This document shows, piece after piece, positions 8,939-19,784 of a stretch of 22,374 nucleotides of DNA. The stretch's first letter is position 1. Each line of letters begins with the position of its first letter. The notes under the pieces were generated by a model. That model saw only the letters and a program-made list of their open reading frames with translations, did no database searches and was not told where the DNA came from. A program made the translations under genes and the position numbers. Source of the stretch: Chthoniobacterales bacterium (lineage in GTDB: Bacteria; Verrucomicrobiota; Verrucomicrobiia; Chthoniobacterales; UBA10450); NCBI GenBank assembly GCA_013812515.1, contig JACCTI010000209.1, positions 1 through 22,374 on the forward strand, written 5' to 3'.

Positions 8939-8999
8939 GGAGGCGCTTCCTGCATCCTTGCTCTTGGCGGGTCGGCGCGTTGACGCCGCTGCCACATCC

Positions 9000-10055
9000 T
9001 TACTTTTCTGCGCCAAAGCTGTGCTCGAGCGTTGCCACCTCGTGACGCATCTCGCGCATCTTGATGTGACCGGCAGTTCCGCTCGGCCGGTAAAGGAAAT
9101 ACACGATCGCGCCTGGCAGGGCACAAATAACAATGATGAGGAAGCTGAGCGAGCCGATTAGATTCGCAACGCCTGCGCGCACGCCGGCAAGATTGTGCAG
9201 GAGAATCTGGAGAACAATTTCGCGCCAGCCCGCGCCGCCGAAGCTGATAGGCAAAGACGAGATTGTTCGCTCGATCGGCATAATCGCGAAAAAGTCGATT
9301 ACCGGTACTGGCGTCGGCGGGGTCGCGCGCACGTCTTCGGCGTGCAACGCGTAAGCCACGCAAAGGAAGGTCGTGAACGTGCCGAGGTGCGCGACGAGCG
9401 ACATGCCGAACGCAACCAGTGTTGCTTTCCAGTGACGGGCGTAAAGGTGATAGGCGGCTGAGACTTCGAGCAGCTTGTCGCGTCCGGGCATCCGTTGCGG
9501 CAGCCAATCAAACAAGTTGAACCCACTGACGACAAACGACGTCACGAGCGCGAGAATGGAACTTCCGAGGACAACGAGGAGGACGTAAAGCAAGCGGCGC
9601 GTCTCGGGCAATTGCGCGAGCCAGTGGTAGCGCAGGAAAATCAGCACGCCCGTAATGCTGATCAGGGCAACGAGGCCGATGACCCGATCGAAGAGGACAG
9701 CGAGGAGCGCTCCTGCCTTTTTATCCGGGGTCTCTTTCAAGAGCAGGTAGCTCTTGATGATATCGCCGCCAGTTCCGCCAGGCATGAACTGGTTGTAAAA
9801 CATGCCGATGAAAAACAGCCCGCCGACCCGCAGGTTGCTCAGCCGAATACCTTGCACCCGCAGCAGGACTTGCCAGCGCACCGCGGCTGCAAGCTCGACG
9901 ATGAGGTAGGCAAAAACGCCGAGGGCGATCCACCAGTAGTTGGCGAGACGAAGCGCGGTTGCCATTTGCGCGCGCTTGGCGGGATCGCGGAAGACAAAGT
10001 AGAGCAACGCGAGCGTGACCGCGACCTGCGCGCCGCTGAGCAGTGTTTTTTTCAT
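9000..10055 (-). CDS. UPF0104 / lysylphosphatidylglycerol synthase transmembrane-domain protein (flippase-like)
   Basis: This is a 351-residue polytopic membrane protein with roughly eight hydrophobic segments. It has the family hallmarks: FYNQFMPGGTGGDIIKSYLL at residues 87-105, LFDRVIGL right after, and SSLPISFGGAGWREIVL in the C-terminal half. The family includes the flippase half of MprF, which moves aminoacylated lipids across the membrane, and many stand-alone proteins next to sugar or lipid genes. There is no synthetase domain. The ATG at 10055 overlaps the stop of the TIM-barrel gene as ATGA, so the two are translationally coupled. The lipid or lipid-linked sugar handled is unknown. 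Confidence 0.9.
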   Translation of the reverse strand: MKKTLLSGAQVAVTLALLYFVFRDPAKRAQMATALRLANYWWIALGVFAYLIVELAAAVRWQVLLRVQGIRLSNLRVGGLFFIGMFYNQFMPGGTGGDIIKSYLLLKETPDKKAGALLAVLFDRVIGLVALISITGVLIFLRYHWLAQLPETRRLLYVLLVVLGSSILALVTSFVVSGFNLFDWLPQRMPGRDKLLEVSAAYHLYARHWKATLVAFGMSLVAHLGTFTTFLCVAYALHAEDVRATPPTPVPVIDFFAIMPIERTISSLPISFGGAGWREIVLQILLHNLAGVRAGVANLIGSLSFLIIVICALPGAIVYFLYRPSGTAGHIKMREMRHEVATLEHSFGAEK

Positions 10056-10966
10056 TCGGGGAAGTGCTGTTTCCAGATCGCCACGGAGCGGCGGATCTCA
10101 TCGACCGTTTTGCGCGGGCTCATTTCCCAGACAAACAAACAGCTCCGAGGCAGGAGCGGCACAAGATTATGGAGATCAACGTGACCGGCAAACGGCGGTT
10201 GGTGGTCCTGACCAGGCCAGATCACATCCTGAAGATGGCAACCGAATGCCCGACGCCCGATCAGCCGGAGCCACTCCTCATGGTCTAAAAATCCGAGGTT
10301 CTCTTTGATCTGGATGTGCCCGAAATCGTGCCAGTAACCGGCGAACGGTGAATTCAATTCGTCGAGCAACGCGGGAAGCTCGCGCTCGTTAGGCATCTCC
10401 TCGTAACCGCGCCGGCCTTCAATGCCGAGGCGAATGTTCCTGGAGCCGGCGTACTCGACGATCGGCTTCAAGCATTCTTTCACCCGCTCGAGGTGCCACG
10501 CTGCGCCTTCCTCTCGCCGCTTCACTGCCTTGATTTTCCGGCGAACATAACTGCGCGAGAGGAGTTGGCCGTTCTGCGCGAGCGCGATCAGCTCGTCTGT
10601 AATCGGATTCATCGGTACGTCGCCACAATGGAGGACGACAAAAGGTGCACCGAGTCGCGCCGCAAAATCGATTGTTCGGAAGGTCTGCTTCACCGCGCGT
10701 TCACGTTCGGCGGACGTGCCGGCGGAGAACTTGGGACCATCCGGCGACGCCTGCGTCACCTCCAATGGTAGAGGGCAGAAGTTATGCAAGCTACTGAACG
10801 TCACTTCGCCGGCTTCATACATCTTCTGAATTCCGGGCATCAGCGAAATGCGAATGCCGTGGCCCAGCTCAATATGATTGAAGCCGATCGCGTCTTTTAT
10901 TTCCCGCAGCATGTCGTCCCCGGCTTTGTGGCGCCCGGAGTTCCAGCAGGTCGAAAAGGAAATCAT
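10052..10966 (-). CDS. Sugar phosphate isomerase/epimerase-like TIM-barrel protein
   Basis: The 304 residues match the xylose-isomerase-like TIM barrel (AP endonuclease 2 family). It opens with FSTCWNSGRHKAGDDMLREI and HIELGHGIRISL, continues with FVVLHCGDVPM and RLGIEGRRGYEE, and has YWHDFGHIQIKENLGF and AFGCHLQDVIWPG. His, Glu and Asp in these blocks are probable metal ligands. Such enzymes isomerise or epimerise sugars or cyclitols, or dehydrate related acids. The start at 10966 is nine bases after the MFS stop and the first residues match the family, so I prefer it to ATG 10912. Tight packing with the flippase-like gene suggests a shared substrate, but this is inference. Confidence 0.85.
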   Translation of the reverse strand: MISFSTCWNSGRHKAGDDMLREIKDAIGFNHIELGHGIRISLMPGIQKMYEAGEVTFSSLHNFCPLPLEVTQASPDGPKFSAGTSAERERAVKQTFRTIDFAARLGAPFVVLHCGDVPMNPITDELIALAQNGQLLSRSYVRRKIKAVKRREEGAAWHLERVKECLKPIVEYAGSRNIRLGIEGRRGYEEMPNERELPALLDELNSPFAGYWHDFGHIQIKENLGFLDHEEWLRLIGRRAFGCHLQDVIWPGQDHQPPFAGHVDLHNLVPLLPRSCLFVWEMSPRKTVDEIRRSVAIWKQHFPE

Positions 10967-10975
10967 TCCCGCGCG

Positions 10976-12337
10976 TCAATGAACCGAGACCGGCGCGGGT
11001 GCCGGTTCCGGCGCAGGAGCAGTCTCGACCGGAACTCCGTCGACATTGCGCTTCGCGAGATTCATCACAAACAAGGCTCCGGCGCCGAAGAAAACGGAAG
11101 CGACCGCGAGCGCGGCCCGCATGCCGATCAGATCTGATAAGCCGGTGGTGAGCAGGCCCGCGATCGGCATCAAGCCGAAGAAGCTCAAGCCGAAGACGGC
11201 GGAGATTCGTCCGCGCAAATGGGCGGGGGCGCGCTCCTGCACGATTGTGCCGGCCAAGCCGAAGTTCAGCGACAAAGCGATGGCGAGTATGCCCATGGCA
11301 ATCGCCGTCAATGTGAAATCCGCGACGCGGGACATCGCGAAAAGGGCGCACGACACCACGACCGCGGCGATGGTCATAAAGCGAAAGCGCAGCGAACGCG
11401 CAACGCTCAGCAATCCAAGAGATCCGGTCAGCGATCCGATCCCCGAAACCGCCATGAGCAAGCCCATGCGGTCGGGCCCGAGGTGGAGAATGTTCCGGAC
11501 ATAAAGAGGCAACATCACGGATAAGAACGGAAAGATGAAAATAGTCGTTAGGGCAATCAATCCAATCATGCAAAGGATCGTGCGGTCCTGGCGGACGTAG
11601 CGCAGTCCTTCTTTGAAACCGCTGCGGCGTTGCTCCTCCTCCTCGGCCGTTCCCACTTTGCGCGCGGGAAGCGAGATCAGCGCAATCATAAGCGCGAAAA
11701 AGGAAGCGGCGTTCACGAAAAAAGCGGAGGCCGCGCCAACCCAGGCGACGAGCATTCCGGCAACGGACGGACCCACCAGACGCGAGCCGTGGAAGACCGA
11801 GCGATCAAGCGCGACCGCAGTGGCGATCTGCTCGCGCTGGACCAGCTCAGGAACAAGCGCCGAGATCGCCGGCATCTCAAACGCAATACAAACCCCGAGA
11901 CAAGCCGCGAGCACGATGACGTGCCAAACCTGAATCAGTCCGGTCAGCACGAGAGTGCCAAGGATCGCGGCGAGGATGGATTGAATGATCTGCGCCGCGA
12001 TCAGGATTTTCCGCTTGTCGTAACGATCCGCCGCCGAGCCGCCGACCATGGTGAGCGCAATTGTCGGAATACCGGCAGCGAAGTTCACCATCCCGAGGAG
12101 GAGCGCTTTGTCGGTGAGCGAGCTCATGACCCACGCCTGAGCCATGACCTGCATCCAGGTGCCGGTGTCGGAAACAGCCGAGCCGAGGATGTAACGGCGG
12201 AACGGACCGGCGCGCAGGAGTTCCAGCGCGCGGGGTCCGAAGGGTTGCTCGGCCTTTTCCATGGGCAAGACAGATACGCGGAGCAGGTCATCGGCGCAAC
12301 GCGAGCCAGCGTAGAACACCATCAATGAGCGCTGCAT
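10976..12337 (-). CDS. MFS transporter, EntS-like exporter family (MFS_3)
   Basis: This is a 453-residue transporter with about twelve membrane helices. GSAVSDTGTWMQVMAQAWVM lies in helix 1, ADRYDKRKILIAAQ is the family loop between helices 2 and 3, and RGRISAVFGLSFFGLMPIAG lies in the second half. The pattern fits the MFS_3 group of enterobactin exporter EntS and related efflux proteins. The C-terminus ends in a Pro-Ala-rich tail (APAPEPAPAPVSVH). ATG 12337 has AAAGGA eight bases upstream and is preferred, although it adds a 26-residue leader before a second ATG at 12259 where similarity seems to begin. It is the first gene of the minus-strand operon. The substrate is unknown. Confidence 0.88.
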   Translation of the reverse strand: MQRSLMVFYAGSRCADDLLRVSVLPMEKAEQPFGPRALELLRAGPFRRYILGSAVSDTGTWMQVMAQAWVMSSLTDKALLLGMVNFAAGIPTIALTMVGGSAADRYDKRKILIAAQIIQSILAAILGTLVLTGLIQVWHVIVLAACLGVCIAFEMPAISALVPELVQREQIATAVALDRSVFHGSRLVGPSVAGMLVAWVGAASAFFVNAASFFALMIALISLPARKVGTAEEEEQRRSGFKEGLRYVRQDRTILCMIGLIALTTIFIFPFLSVMLPLYVRNILHLGPDRMGLLMAVSGIGSLTGSLGLLSVARSLRFRFMTIAAVVVSCALFAMSRVADFTLTAIAMGILAIALSLNFGLAGTIVQERAPAHLRGRISAVFGLSFFGLMPIAGLLTTGLSDLIGMRAALAVASVFFGAGALFVMNLAKRNVDGVPVETAPAPEPAPAPVSVH

Positions 12338-12397
12338 TGGGATTTCCTTTGGGAAATCGCCGCCGAGCCGAAGAATTATCCAGATTGATCTTCGAAG

Positions 12398-12724
12398 TTA
12401 AGGGCCCGCAGCGGAAGACGCCGAACGCTTTACCGTATCAGCCTTGAAAAAAGGCGTCGAAGGTGGGCACTTGATCCATCCCACGCAGGGATTTTCAACT
12501 GCATGTCCTGAGGAAGTCGGAGTGCGACCGCTCCGGGCGCGACAAATTCGTGCGGAACTTCGCGCTTCTTTTCTGCGGACTATTCCAATGCGGCGCTGCT
12601 TATACGCGAGGAACGCGCGCAACGCTTTCTCAATGAGCGAAGACAATGTGCATCCATCGCGCGCCGCAAGTTCTTTTGCTTGCGCGTAAAGCTGCTCATC
12701 GAGACGAATCGTGATCCTTCGCAC
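12398..12724 (-). pseudogene. Ribbon-helix-helix antitoxin-like gene, C-terminus apparently scrambled
   Basis: From the GTG at 12724 the frame reads RRITIRLDEQLYAQAKELA and CTLSSLIEKALRAFLAYK, a clear ribbon-helix-helix DNA-binding unit like VapB/CopG-type antitoxins. After about residue 45 the sequence becomes Arg/Ser/Pro/Cys-rich without family features and ends at 12398. Antitoxins of this kind normally end after 75-85 residues with a short toxin-binding tail; one shifted frame near the end (GMDQVPTFDAFFQG) looks a little like such a tail, which suggests a frameshift. No PIN or RelE-like toxin gene is adjacent. Start and status are uncertain. Confidence 0.5.
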
Positions 12725-12824
12725 TCGAAAAAAGTGATGCGCGCCAACCTGAGTGTGTCGACCAGTTTTATCATCGTGCGACTTGAACGACGCGAAGAAT
12801 TGCCTTGTCTGGTAGCGGAAGATT

Positions 12825-15398
<2,574 letters not shown>

Positions 15399-15418
15399 CG
15401 AGACGTAACGCAGTCCCC

Positions 15419-15444
15419 GAAAGCCAGCTGATCAGCTGGCTTTC
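15419..15444. terminator. Perfect palindromic bidirectional terminator between clpB and gyrB
   Basis: The 26 bases are fully self-complementary, giving an 11-bp stem (arm GAAAGCCAGCT) with the loop GATC. It sits 21 bases after the clpB stop and 5 bases from the gyrB stop. On the plus strand it is followed by CCTATTT, a weak T-rich tail. Being symmetrical, it can serve both converging genes. Confidence 0.8.
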
Positions 15445-15448
15445 CTAT

Positions 15449-18028
15449 TTAGACGTCGAGGTTGCGCACATTGAGCGCGTTGTCCTCGATGTATTGACGT
15501 CGCGGCTCGACCACGTCGCCCATCAGGCGCGTGAACATCTGATCCGCTTCGACCGCATTGTTGTCGTTCAAATCGACCTGGAGGAGTTTGCGTTTGTTCG
15601 GATCCATCGTGGTGTTGAACAGCTCTTTCGCGTTCATCTCGCCCAACCCTTTGAAGCGCTTGATCTGAACCCCGCGCCGGCCGATCTCGACAATCTTCTG
15701 GTGGATCTCGGGGATCGAGAAAAGCGGATGCACAATTGCCTTTTCGCCGTCGCCTTCGATTAACTCAAAAATCGGGTGATCGCTCGCGGCGTAGTGGTCC
15801 ACTTTCAATCCCTTGCGCGCCAGCTCGCTCATCAGCTTCTGGATCGTTGTGGCCTCGTGCAGCTCGACCTTCTTGGCGCGCCGCCGAACGCCGCCGTTCG
15901 TCTTCGCAGTTACCGGAACGAGCGGTAACAACTCCTGGCCCATCTCCACGTCGAAGAGATTCAGATCGAGATTCTCTTCATGAAAGTGCCGCACCTCTTG
16001 CTCGTCGTGGAAGTAGCGAACGCTCTCGTCGTTTCCTTCGCGGACCTTTACAAGATAGTTCGGCAGTTTGCCCGTCTTCTGATCGCGTTGCTCCAGGAAC
16101 GTTTCGAAGTCGCTTCCGTGGCGCCGCACAGACTCGCTCAGCTTGGCCAGCTTCTCGAGGGACTCGAGAATGTCTTTCAATTGCGCGGCACTGACCTCCT
16201 TGCCGTCCGCCAGATTCTTCAGCCGGACATCCTCCGCGCCTAACGAGATCAGGATCTTGTTCAGCTGCACGTCGTCATCCACGTACTCCTCGCGCTTCTT
16301 GCGCTTAATTTGATAGAGCGGCGGTTGCGCGATGTAAATTTTCCCCGCCCGCACGAGCTCGGTCATCTGCCGATAGAAAAAGGTCAGGAGCAGAACGCGA
16401 ATGTGCGATCCGTCGACGTCCGCGTCCGTCATGATGATGATGCGGCCATAGCGGAGCTTTGTGATGTCGAAGGTCCCTTCCTCCTTGCCGCCATCCTTCC
16501 CGTCCTCTTTCGGTTTGCCAATGCCTGTTCCGATCGCCGTGATCATCGACTGGATCTCGGTGTTTTTCAGCGCCTGATCGAGACGAGCCTTCTCCACGTT
16601 GATCAGCTTCCCGCGAATCGGGAGAATCGCCTGATAACGGCGGTCGCGTCCTTGCTTCGCGGAACCACCGGCCGAGTCGCCCTCGACGATATACAACTCC
16701 GTCAGGTCGGGATCTCGCTCAGAACAATCTGCGAGTTTGCCCGGCAATCCACCACCAGTGAGGGCACCTTTGCGAATCGTCTCGCGTGCTTTTCGTGCCG
16801 CTTCCCGCGCCCGGGCGGCAGTCAGCACTTTCTCGAAGATTCGCTTCGCAACTGGAGGGTTCTGATCCAAGAACGTCATCAAGCCTTCGTAAACGACGGA
16901 GTTCACAATCCCGTCAATCTCGGTGTTCACGAGCTTCACCTTGGTCTGCGACTCGAAGCGCGGGTTCGGCAGCTTGATGCTGAGGACGCACGTGAGTCCT
17001 TCGCGGGTGTCGTCGCCGGAAATCGCGGGGTCTTTCTCTTTCGTGAGGCCGTTCGCCTTCGCGTATTGATTGACCGCTTTGGTCAAAGCGCTCCGGAAAC
17101 CTGTCAGGTGCGTGCCGCCGTCCGGATTTGAAATCGAATTCGCGAAGCAAAGGATCTGGTCGTTGTAGCTGTCGTTATACTGAAGAACGACATCGACGAA
17201 AACTTCGTCGCGCTGGCGCGAAAGGATCACCGGCTTCGGGTGAATAACCTGCTTGTTCTCGCCGAGCTGACGGACGAACTCCTCGATCCCGTGCTTGTAC
17301 AGGAAAGTTTCCTTCTTCGCTGTTTCCTCACGTTCATCAGAGAGAGAGATTTCAAGACCAGGATTCAAAAACGCGAGCTCGCGCAGGCGGCTCGCGAGAC
17401 GGTCGAACTTAAACTCCGTCGTGATGGTGAAGATCGTCGGATCGGGCAGGAAAGTGATGAGCGTGCCGGTCGTTCTCTTGTTCTTCAGCTCCCCTATAAC
17501 CTCAAGCTTCTGCGTCGTCTTCCCGCGCTCGAACCCCATGTGGTAGACCTTGCCGTCACGCGAAACCTCCACTTTGAACCAATCCGAAAGCGCGTTCACG
17601 CACTTCGCCCCGACGCCGTGCAAGCCGCCCGAGTATTTGTAAGCGCCCTGGCCGAACTTTCCGCCCGCATGCAGATTCGTGAGCACAAGCTCGACGGCCG
17701 GCATCTTAAACTTCGGATGCATGTCTACCGGAATGCCGCGGCCGTTGTCACGAATCGAGACGGAGCCATCGACATGAACGACGACCTCGATTTTGCTGCA
17801 GTGACCAGCCAGATGCTCGTCGATCGAGTTATCGAGCACCTCAAAAACGCAATGGTGCAGCCCACGTTCATCGGGGTCACCGATATACATTCCGGGACGT
17901 TTCCGGACGGCTTCGAGACCTTCGAGTTTGTCGATTTGTGCGGCGTCGTACTTTTGCGATTGCGCAATGCCCGTGGCTGCGTCGCGGGTAGATTTTCCGA
18001 GGGTAATTTCGTCCTGTGTTTCGAGCAT
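15449..18028 (-). CDS. gyrB: DNA gyrase subunit B
   Basis: This 859-residue protein is the ATPase subunit of gyrase, which with GyrA adds negative supercoils. The GHKL ATPase comes first: EVLDNSIDE at 63-71, DNGRGIP at 94-100 and SGGLHGVGA. The transducer follows, then TOPRIM with EGDSAGG starting at Glu449 and DADVD at 535-539 as metal ligands. The C-terminus ends in the GyrB tail GLGEMNAKELFNTTMDP and RRQYIEDNALNVRNLDV. Length, PGMYIGD and the tail fit GyrB; ParE cannot be fully excluded without the gyrA context but is less likely. A short acidic/Gly/Lys insertion (KPKEDGKDGGKEEG) precedes the second TOPRIM motif. The gene is convergent with clpB and divergent from psd. Confidence 0.96.
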   Translation of the reverse strand: MLETQDEITLGKSTRDAATGIAQSQKYDAAQIDKLEGLEAVRKRPGMYIGDPDERGLHHCVFEVLDNSIDEHLAGHCSKIEVVVHVDGSVSIRDNGRGIPVDMHPKFKMPAVELVLTNLHAGGKFGQGAYKYSGGLHGVGAKCVNALSDWFKVEVSRDGKVYHMGFERGKTTQKLEVIGELKNKRTTGTLITFLPDPTIFTITTEFKFDRLASRLRELAFLNPGLEISLSDEREETAKKETFLYKHGIEEFVRQLGENKQVIHPKPVILSRQRDEVFVDVVLQYNDSYNDQILCFANSISNPDGGTHLTGFRSALTKAVNQYAKANGLTKEKDPAISGDDTREGLTCVLSIKLPNPRFESQTKVKLVNTEIDGIVNSVVYEGLMTFLDQNPPVAKRIFEKVLTAARAREAARKARETIRKGALTGGGLPGKLADCSERDPDLTELYIVEGDSAGGSAKQGRDRRYQAILPIRGKLINVEKARLDQALKNTEIQSMITAIGTGIGKPKEDGKDGGKEEGTFDITKLRYGRIIIMTDADVDGSHIRVLLLTFFYRQMTELVRAGKIYIAQPPLYQIKRKKREEYVDDDVQLNKILISLGAEDVRLKNLADGKEVSAAQLKDILESLEKLAKLSESVRRHGSDFETFLEQRDQKTGKLPNYLVKVREGNDESVRYFHDEQEVRHFHEENLDLNLFDVEMGQELLPLVPVTAKTNGGVRRRAKKVELHEATTIQKLMSELARKGLKVDHYAASDHPIFELIEGDGEKAIVHPLFSIPEIHQKIVEIGRRGVQIKRFKGLGEMNAKELFNTTMDPNKRKLLQVDLNDNNAVEADQMFTRLMGDVVEPRRQYIEDNALNVRNLDV

Positions 18029-18055
18029 AAAACGGCAGTGGAATCGCCGGGCCAG

Positions 18056-18084
18056 AATTTAGGTGAGAACCTGCTTCTGAACAA
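18056..18084 (-). promoter_or_regulatory. Putative gyrB promoter
   Basis: On the minus strand TTGTTC (18084-18079) is followed after 17 bases by TAAATT (18061-18056), a sigma-70-like pair 28 bases before the gyrB ATG. There is no Shine-Dalgarno sequence before the ATG. The match is by eye and its use is inferred. Confidence 0.4.
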
Positions 18085-18246
18085 TCATTTTCTCGCACTC
18101 GGAAAAGACCTCACCCCCACCACTGGTGAGCAGAGCACCAGAGAGCCCATGATATTGGGGTCGCAGAGTTCTGGTCAGCAAATTGGCTCGCCTGGTGATT
18201 CAGAGCACGCTTGACCGTCTCAGGTCCGAACTCGAATTTAGACAGT

Positions 18247-18879
18247 ATGATGCGCAGGCAGACTCTATACGAAGGCCGCTGGATTTTTGCCATTCTCCTG
18301 ATCCTGGCGATGCTTTCGTCGCTCGTCACTCTCTGGCTCTCGCTCCTTTTCCTCGCGCTCATCCTCTACACCTTCGCTTTCTTTCGCGACCCGGACCGCG
18401 TGACACCCGGCGATCCAGATTTGGTGGTTGCCGCTGCGGACGGTGTCGTCGCCGACATCATGGAGATTGAAGAGACCGAGGTGGTGAAGGCGCCAATGAA
18501 GCGCATTGGTATATTCCTCTCCGTTTTCGATGTCCACACGAACCGGGCGCCGGTCGCCGGCAGGATCATTTACCGCCAACATCGCAGAGGTCTTTGCCTC
18601 GACGCGCGCAGCCCTGATTGCTCCGGGAAGAACGAATCCATGACGTGGGCTTTCGAGAATCCGCGCGCCACGCTTGTCGTGAAGCAACTCACCGGTGCGA
18701 TTGCGCGGCGCATTGTGGGGTGGTCAAAGGTTGGTGACACTTTGCAGAAAGGGGAACGCTTCGGCATGATTCGCTTCGGTTCGCGGACCGAAGTATACTT
18801 GCCGCTCGAAGCGACGGTGCTGGTGAAGCTAGGCGAGCGCGTCTCCGGCGGCTCGAGCATCATCGCGCGGCTCCCCTGA
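18247..18879 (+). CDS. psd: Phosphatidylserine decarboxylase, short pyruvoyl type
   Basis: This 210-residue enzyme makes phosphatidylethanolamine from phosphatidylserine at the membrane. Two hydrophobic segments (residues about 13-45) anchor the N-terminus, followed by FFRDPDRVTPGDPDLVVAAADGVV. IFLSVFDVHTNRAPVAGRI holds the catalytic-type His. MIRFGSRTEVYLP contains the Gly178-Ser179 site where the proenzyme cleaves itself and Ser179 becomes the pyruvoyl group. The length fits the short archaetidylserine-decarboxylase-like class (about 210-220), not the longer E. coli class. I chose ATG 18247, directly followed by a second ATG; an upstream TTG at 18211 adds 12 unlike residues. The stop is 3 bases before pssA, so both form an operon. 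Confidence 0.94.
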   Translation: MMRRQTLYEGRWIFAILLILAMLSSLVTLWLSLLFLALILYTFAFFRDPDRVTPGDPDLVVAAADGVVADIMEIEETEVVKAPMKRIGIFLSVFDVHTNRAPVAGRIIYRQHRRGLCLDARSPDCSGKNESMTWAFENPRATLVVKQLTGAIARRIVGWSKVGDTLQKGERFGMIRFGSRTEVYLPLEATVLVKLGERVSGGSSIIARLP

Positions 18880-18882
18880 GAG

Positions 18883-19716
18883 ATGAGTGAGCAGAACCCT
18901 AAGATCTATCTGCTGCCGAACCTGATGACGGCGGGCAACCTCTTCTGCGGGTTCGCCGCCACGCTCAAGATCGTCCAAGGCGCCCTGCTCCAGAGCACCG
19001 ACGCGGACGCCGCGGCGCTGCTTTTTTATACTGCGATCTGGTACATCCTTGGGGCCTGCATTTTCGATCTGCTCGATGGACGCCTGGCGCGTCTCGGTGG
19101 TCAAGACAGTCCATTCGGCCGCGAGTTCGATTCATTAGCGGACACGGTGTCGTTTGGCCTTGCCCCGGCGCTGATGGTCTATCGCATCGTGCTCGTCGAC
19201 TTTCCGCGCGTCGGCTGGGTGGTGGCGTTCGTCTATCTGCTTTGCGGAGCGTTACGCCTGGCGCGCTTCAATTGCGTCGCGGCAAACGGTTATCCTGGTG
19301 GACCAGACAAAAACTTCCGCGGCTTCCCCATTCCGGCCGCGGCGGGGCTGATTGCTTCTATCACTCTCTTCATGCTCTGGTGGTTCGGCGAACGGGATCA
19401 CGATATCGGACGATGGAAGTGGGTGCTCCCACCTCTGATGCTTTTCCTTTCGTTCATGATGTTTAGCCGGTTCAGTTATCCGAGTTTCAAAGGAGTGAAC
19501 TGGCGCACGACGCGATCCGTGCCGCGTTTTCTCGTCATCAGCGTCCTCTTGATCTTCACCGTGCTGAATTATGAGTGGATGCCGGCGATTCTTTTCCTGA
19601 GCTACTTGCTTTACGGCTTTGTGCGCCCATGGCTTTCGAAAGCCTGGAGACGCGAAATCGAAGAAGAGATCGAGGACGAAACGAACGAGCCCGACTCGAT
19701 CGAGCAGGCTCCCTGA
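18883..19716 (+). CDS. pssA: CDP-diacylglycerol--serine O-phosphatidyltransferase
   Basis: This 277-residue integral membrane enzyme joins CDP-diacylglycerol and serine to phosphatidylserine, the substrate of the neighbouring Psd. The start YLLPNLMTAGNLFCGFAA is typical. The CDP-alcohol phosphotransferase motif is complete: D65-G66, A69-R70, G79, D83 and D87 (DGRLARLGGQDSPFGREFD then SLAD). RLARFN and FRGFPIPAAAG are further PssA blocks. About six to eight membrane segments are visible, and the C-terminus ends in an acidic tail (REIEEEIEDETNEP). It follows psd by 3 bases and ends 10 bases before a REP-like hairpin pair. Confidence 0.95.
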   Translation: MSEQNPKIYLLPNLMTAGNLFCGFAATLKIVQGALLQSTDADAAALLFYTAIWYILGACIFDLLDGRLARLGGQDSPFGREFDSLADTVSFGLAPALMVYRIVLVDFPRVGWVVAFVYLLCGALRLARFNCVAANGYPGGPDKNFRGFPIPAAAGLIASITLFMLWWFGERDHDIGRWKWVLPPLMLFLSFMMFSRFSYPSFKGVNWRTTRSVPRFLVISVLLIFTVLNYEWMPAILFLSYLLYGFVRPWLSKAWRREIEEEIEDETNEPDSIEQAP

Positions 19717-19725
19717 GCTCTTTCT

Positions 19726-19784
19726 GTAGCGGCGGTCTGCGACCGCCCGATTTCTATAAGGCGACGGTCATAGACCGCGGCTAC
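19726..19784. repeat. Inverted pair of GTAG-headed REP-like hairpins (first family)
   Basis: GTAG at 19726-19729 is followed by the hairpin GGCGGTC-TGC-GACCGCC (19731-19747). Facing it, CGGTC-ATA-GACCG (19765-19777) is followed by CTAC at 19781-19784, which is GTAG on the minus strand. The two units are nearly identical inverted copies sharing a GGTCT-GACC core. A GTAG tetranucleotide before a small palindrome is the described signature of bacterial REP sequences moved by RAYT transposases. The pair lies between converging genes and may act as a terminator. No RAYT gene is in the window. Confidence 0.7.

Noticed and set aside
9495..10184. 229-codon plus-strand frame across the flippase-like gene
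   Set aside because: It is antisense to a well supported membrane protein; its highly charged composition is what the complement of hydrophobic codons gives.
17240..18214. 324-codon plus-strand frame across gyrB
   Set aside because: It is the antisense shadow of gyrB, whose protein is strongly conserved.
18541..18660. Possible frameshift in the middle of psd
   Set aside because: The stretch YRQHRRGLCLDARSPDCSGKN looked odd at first, but it fits the loop of the short Psd class and motifs on both sides stay in the same frame.
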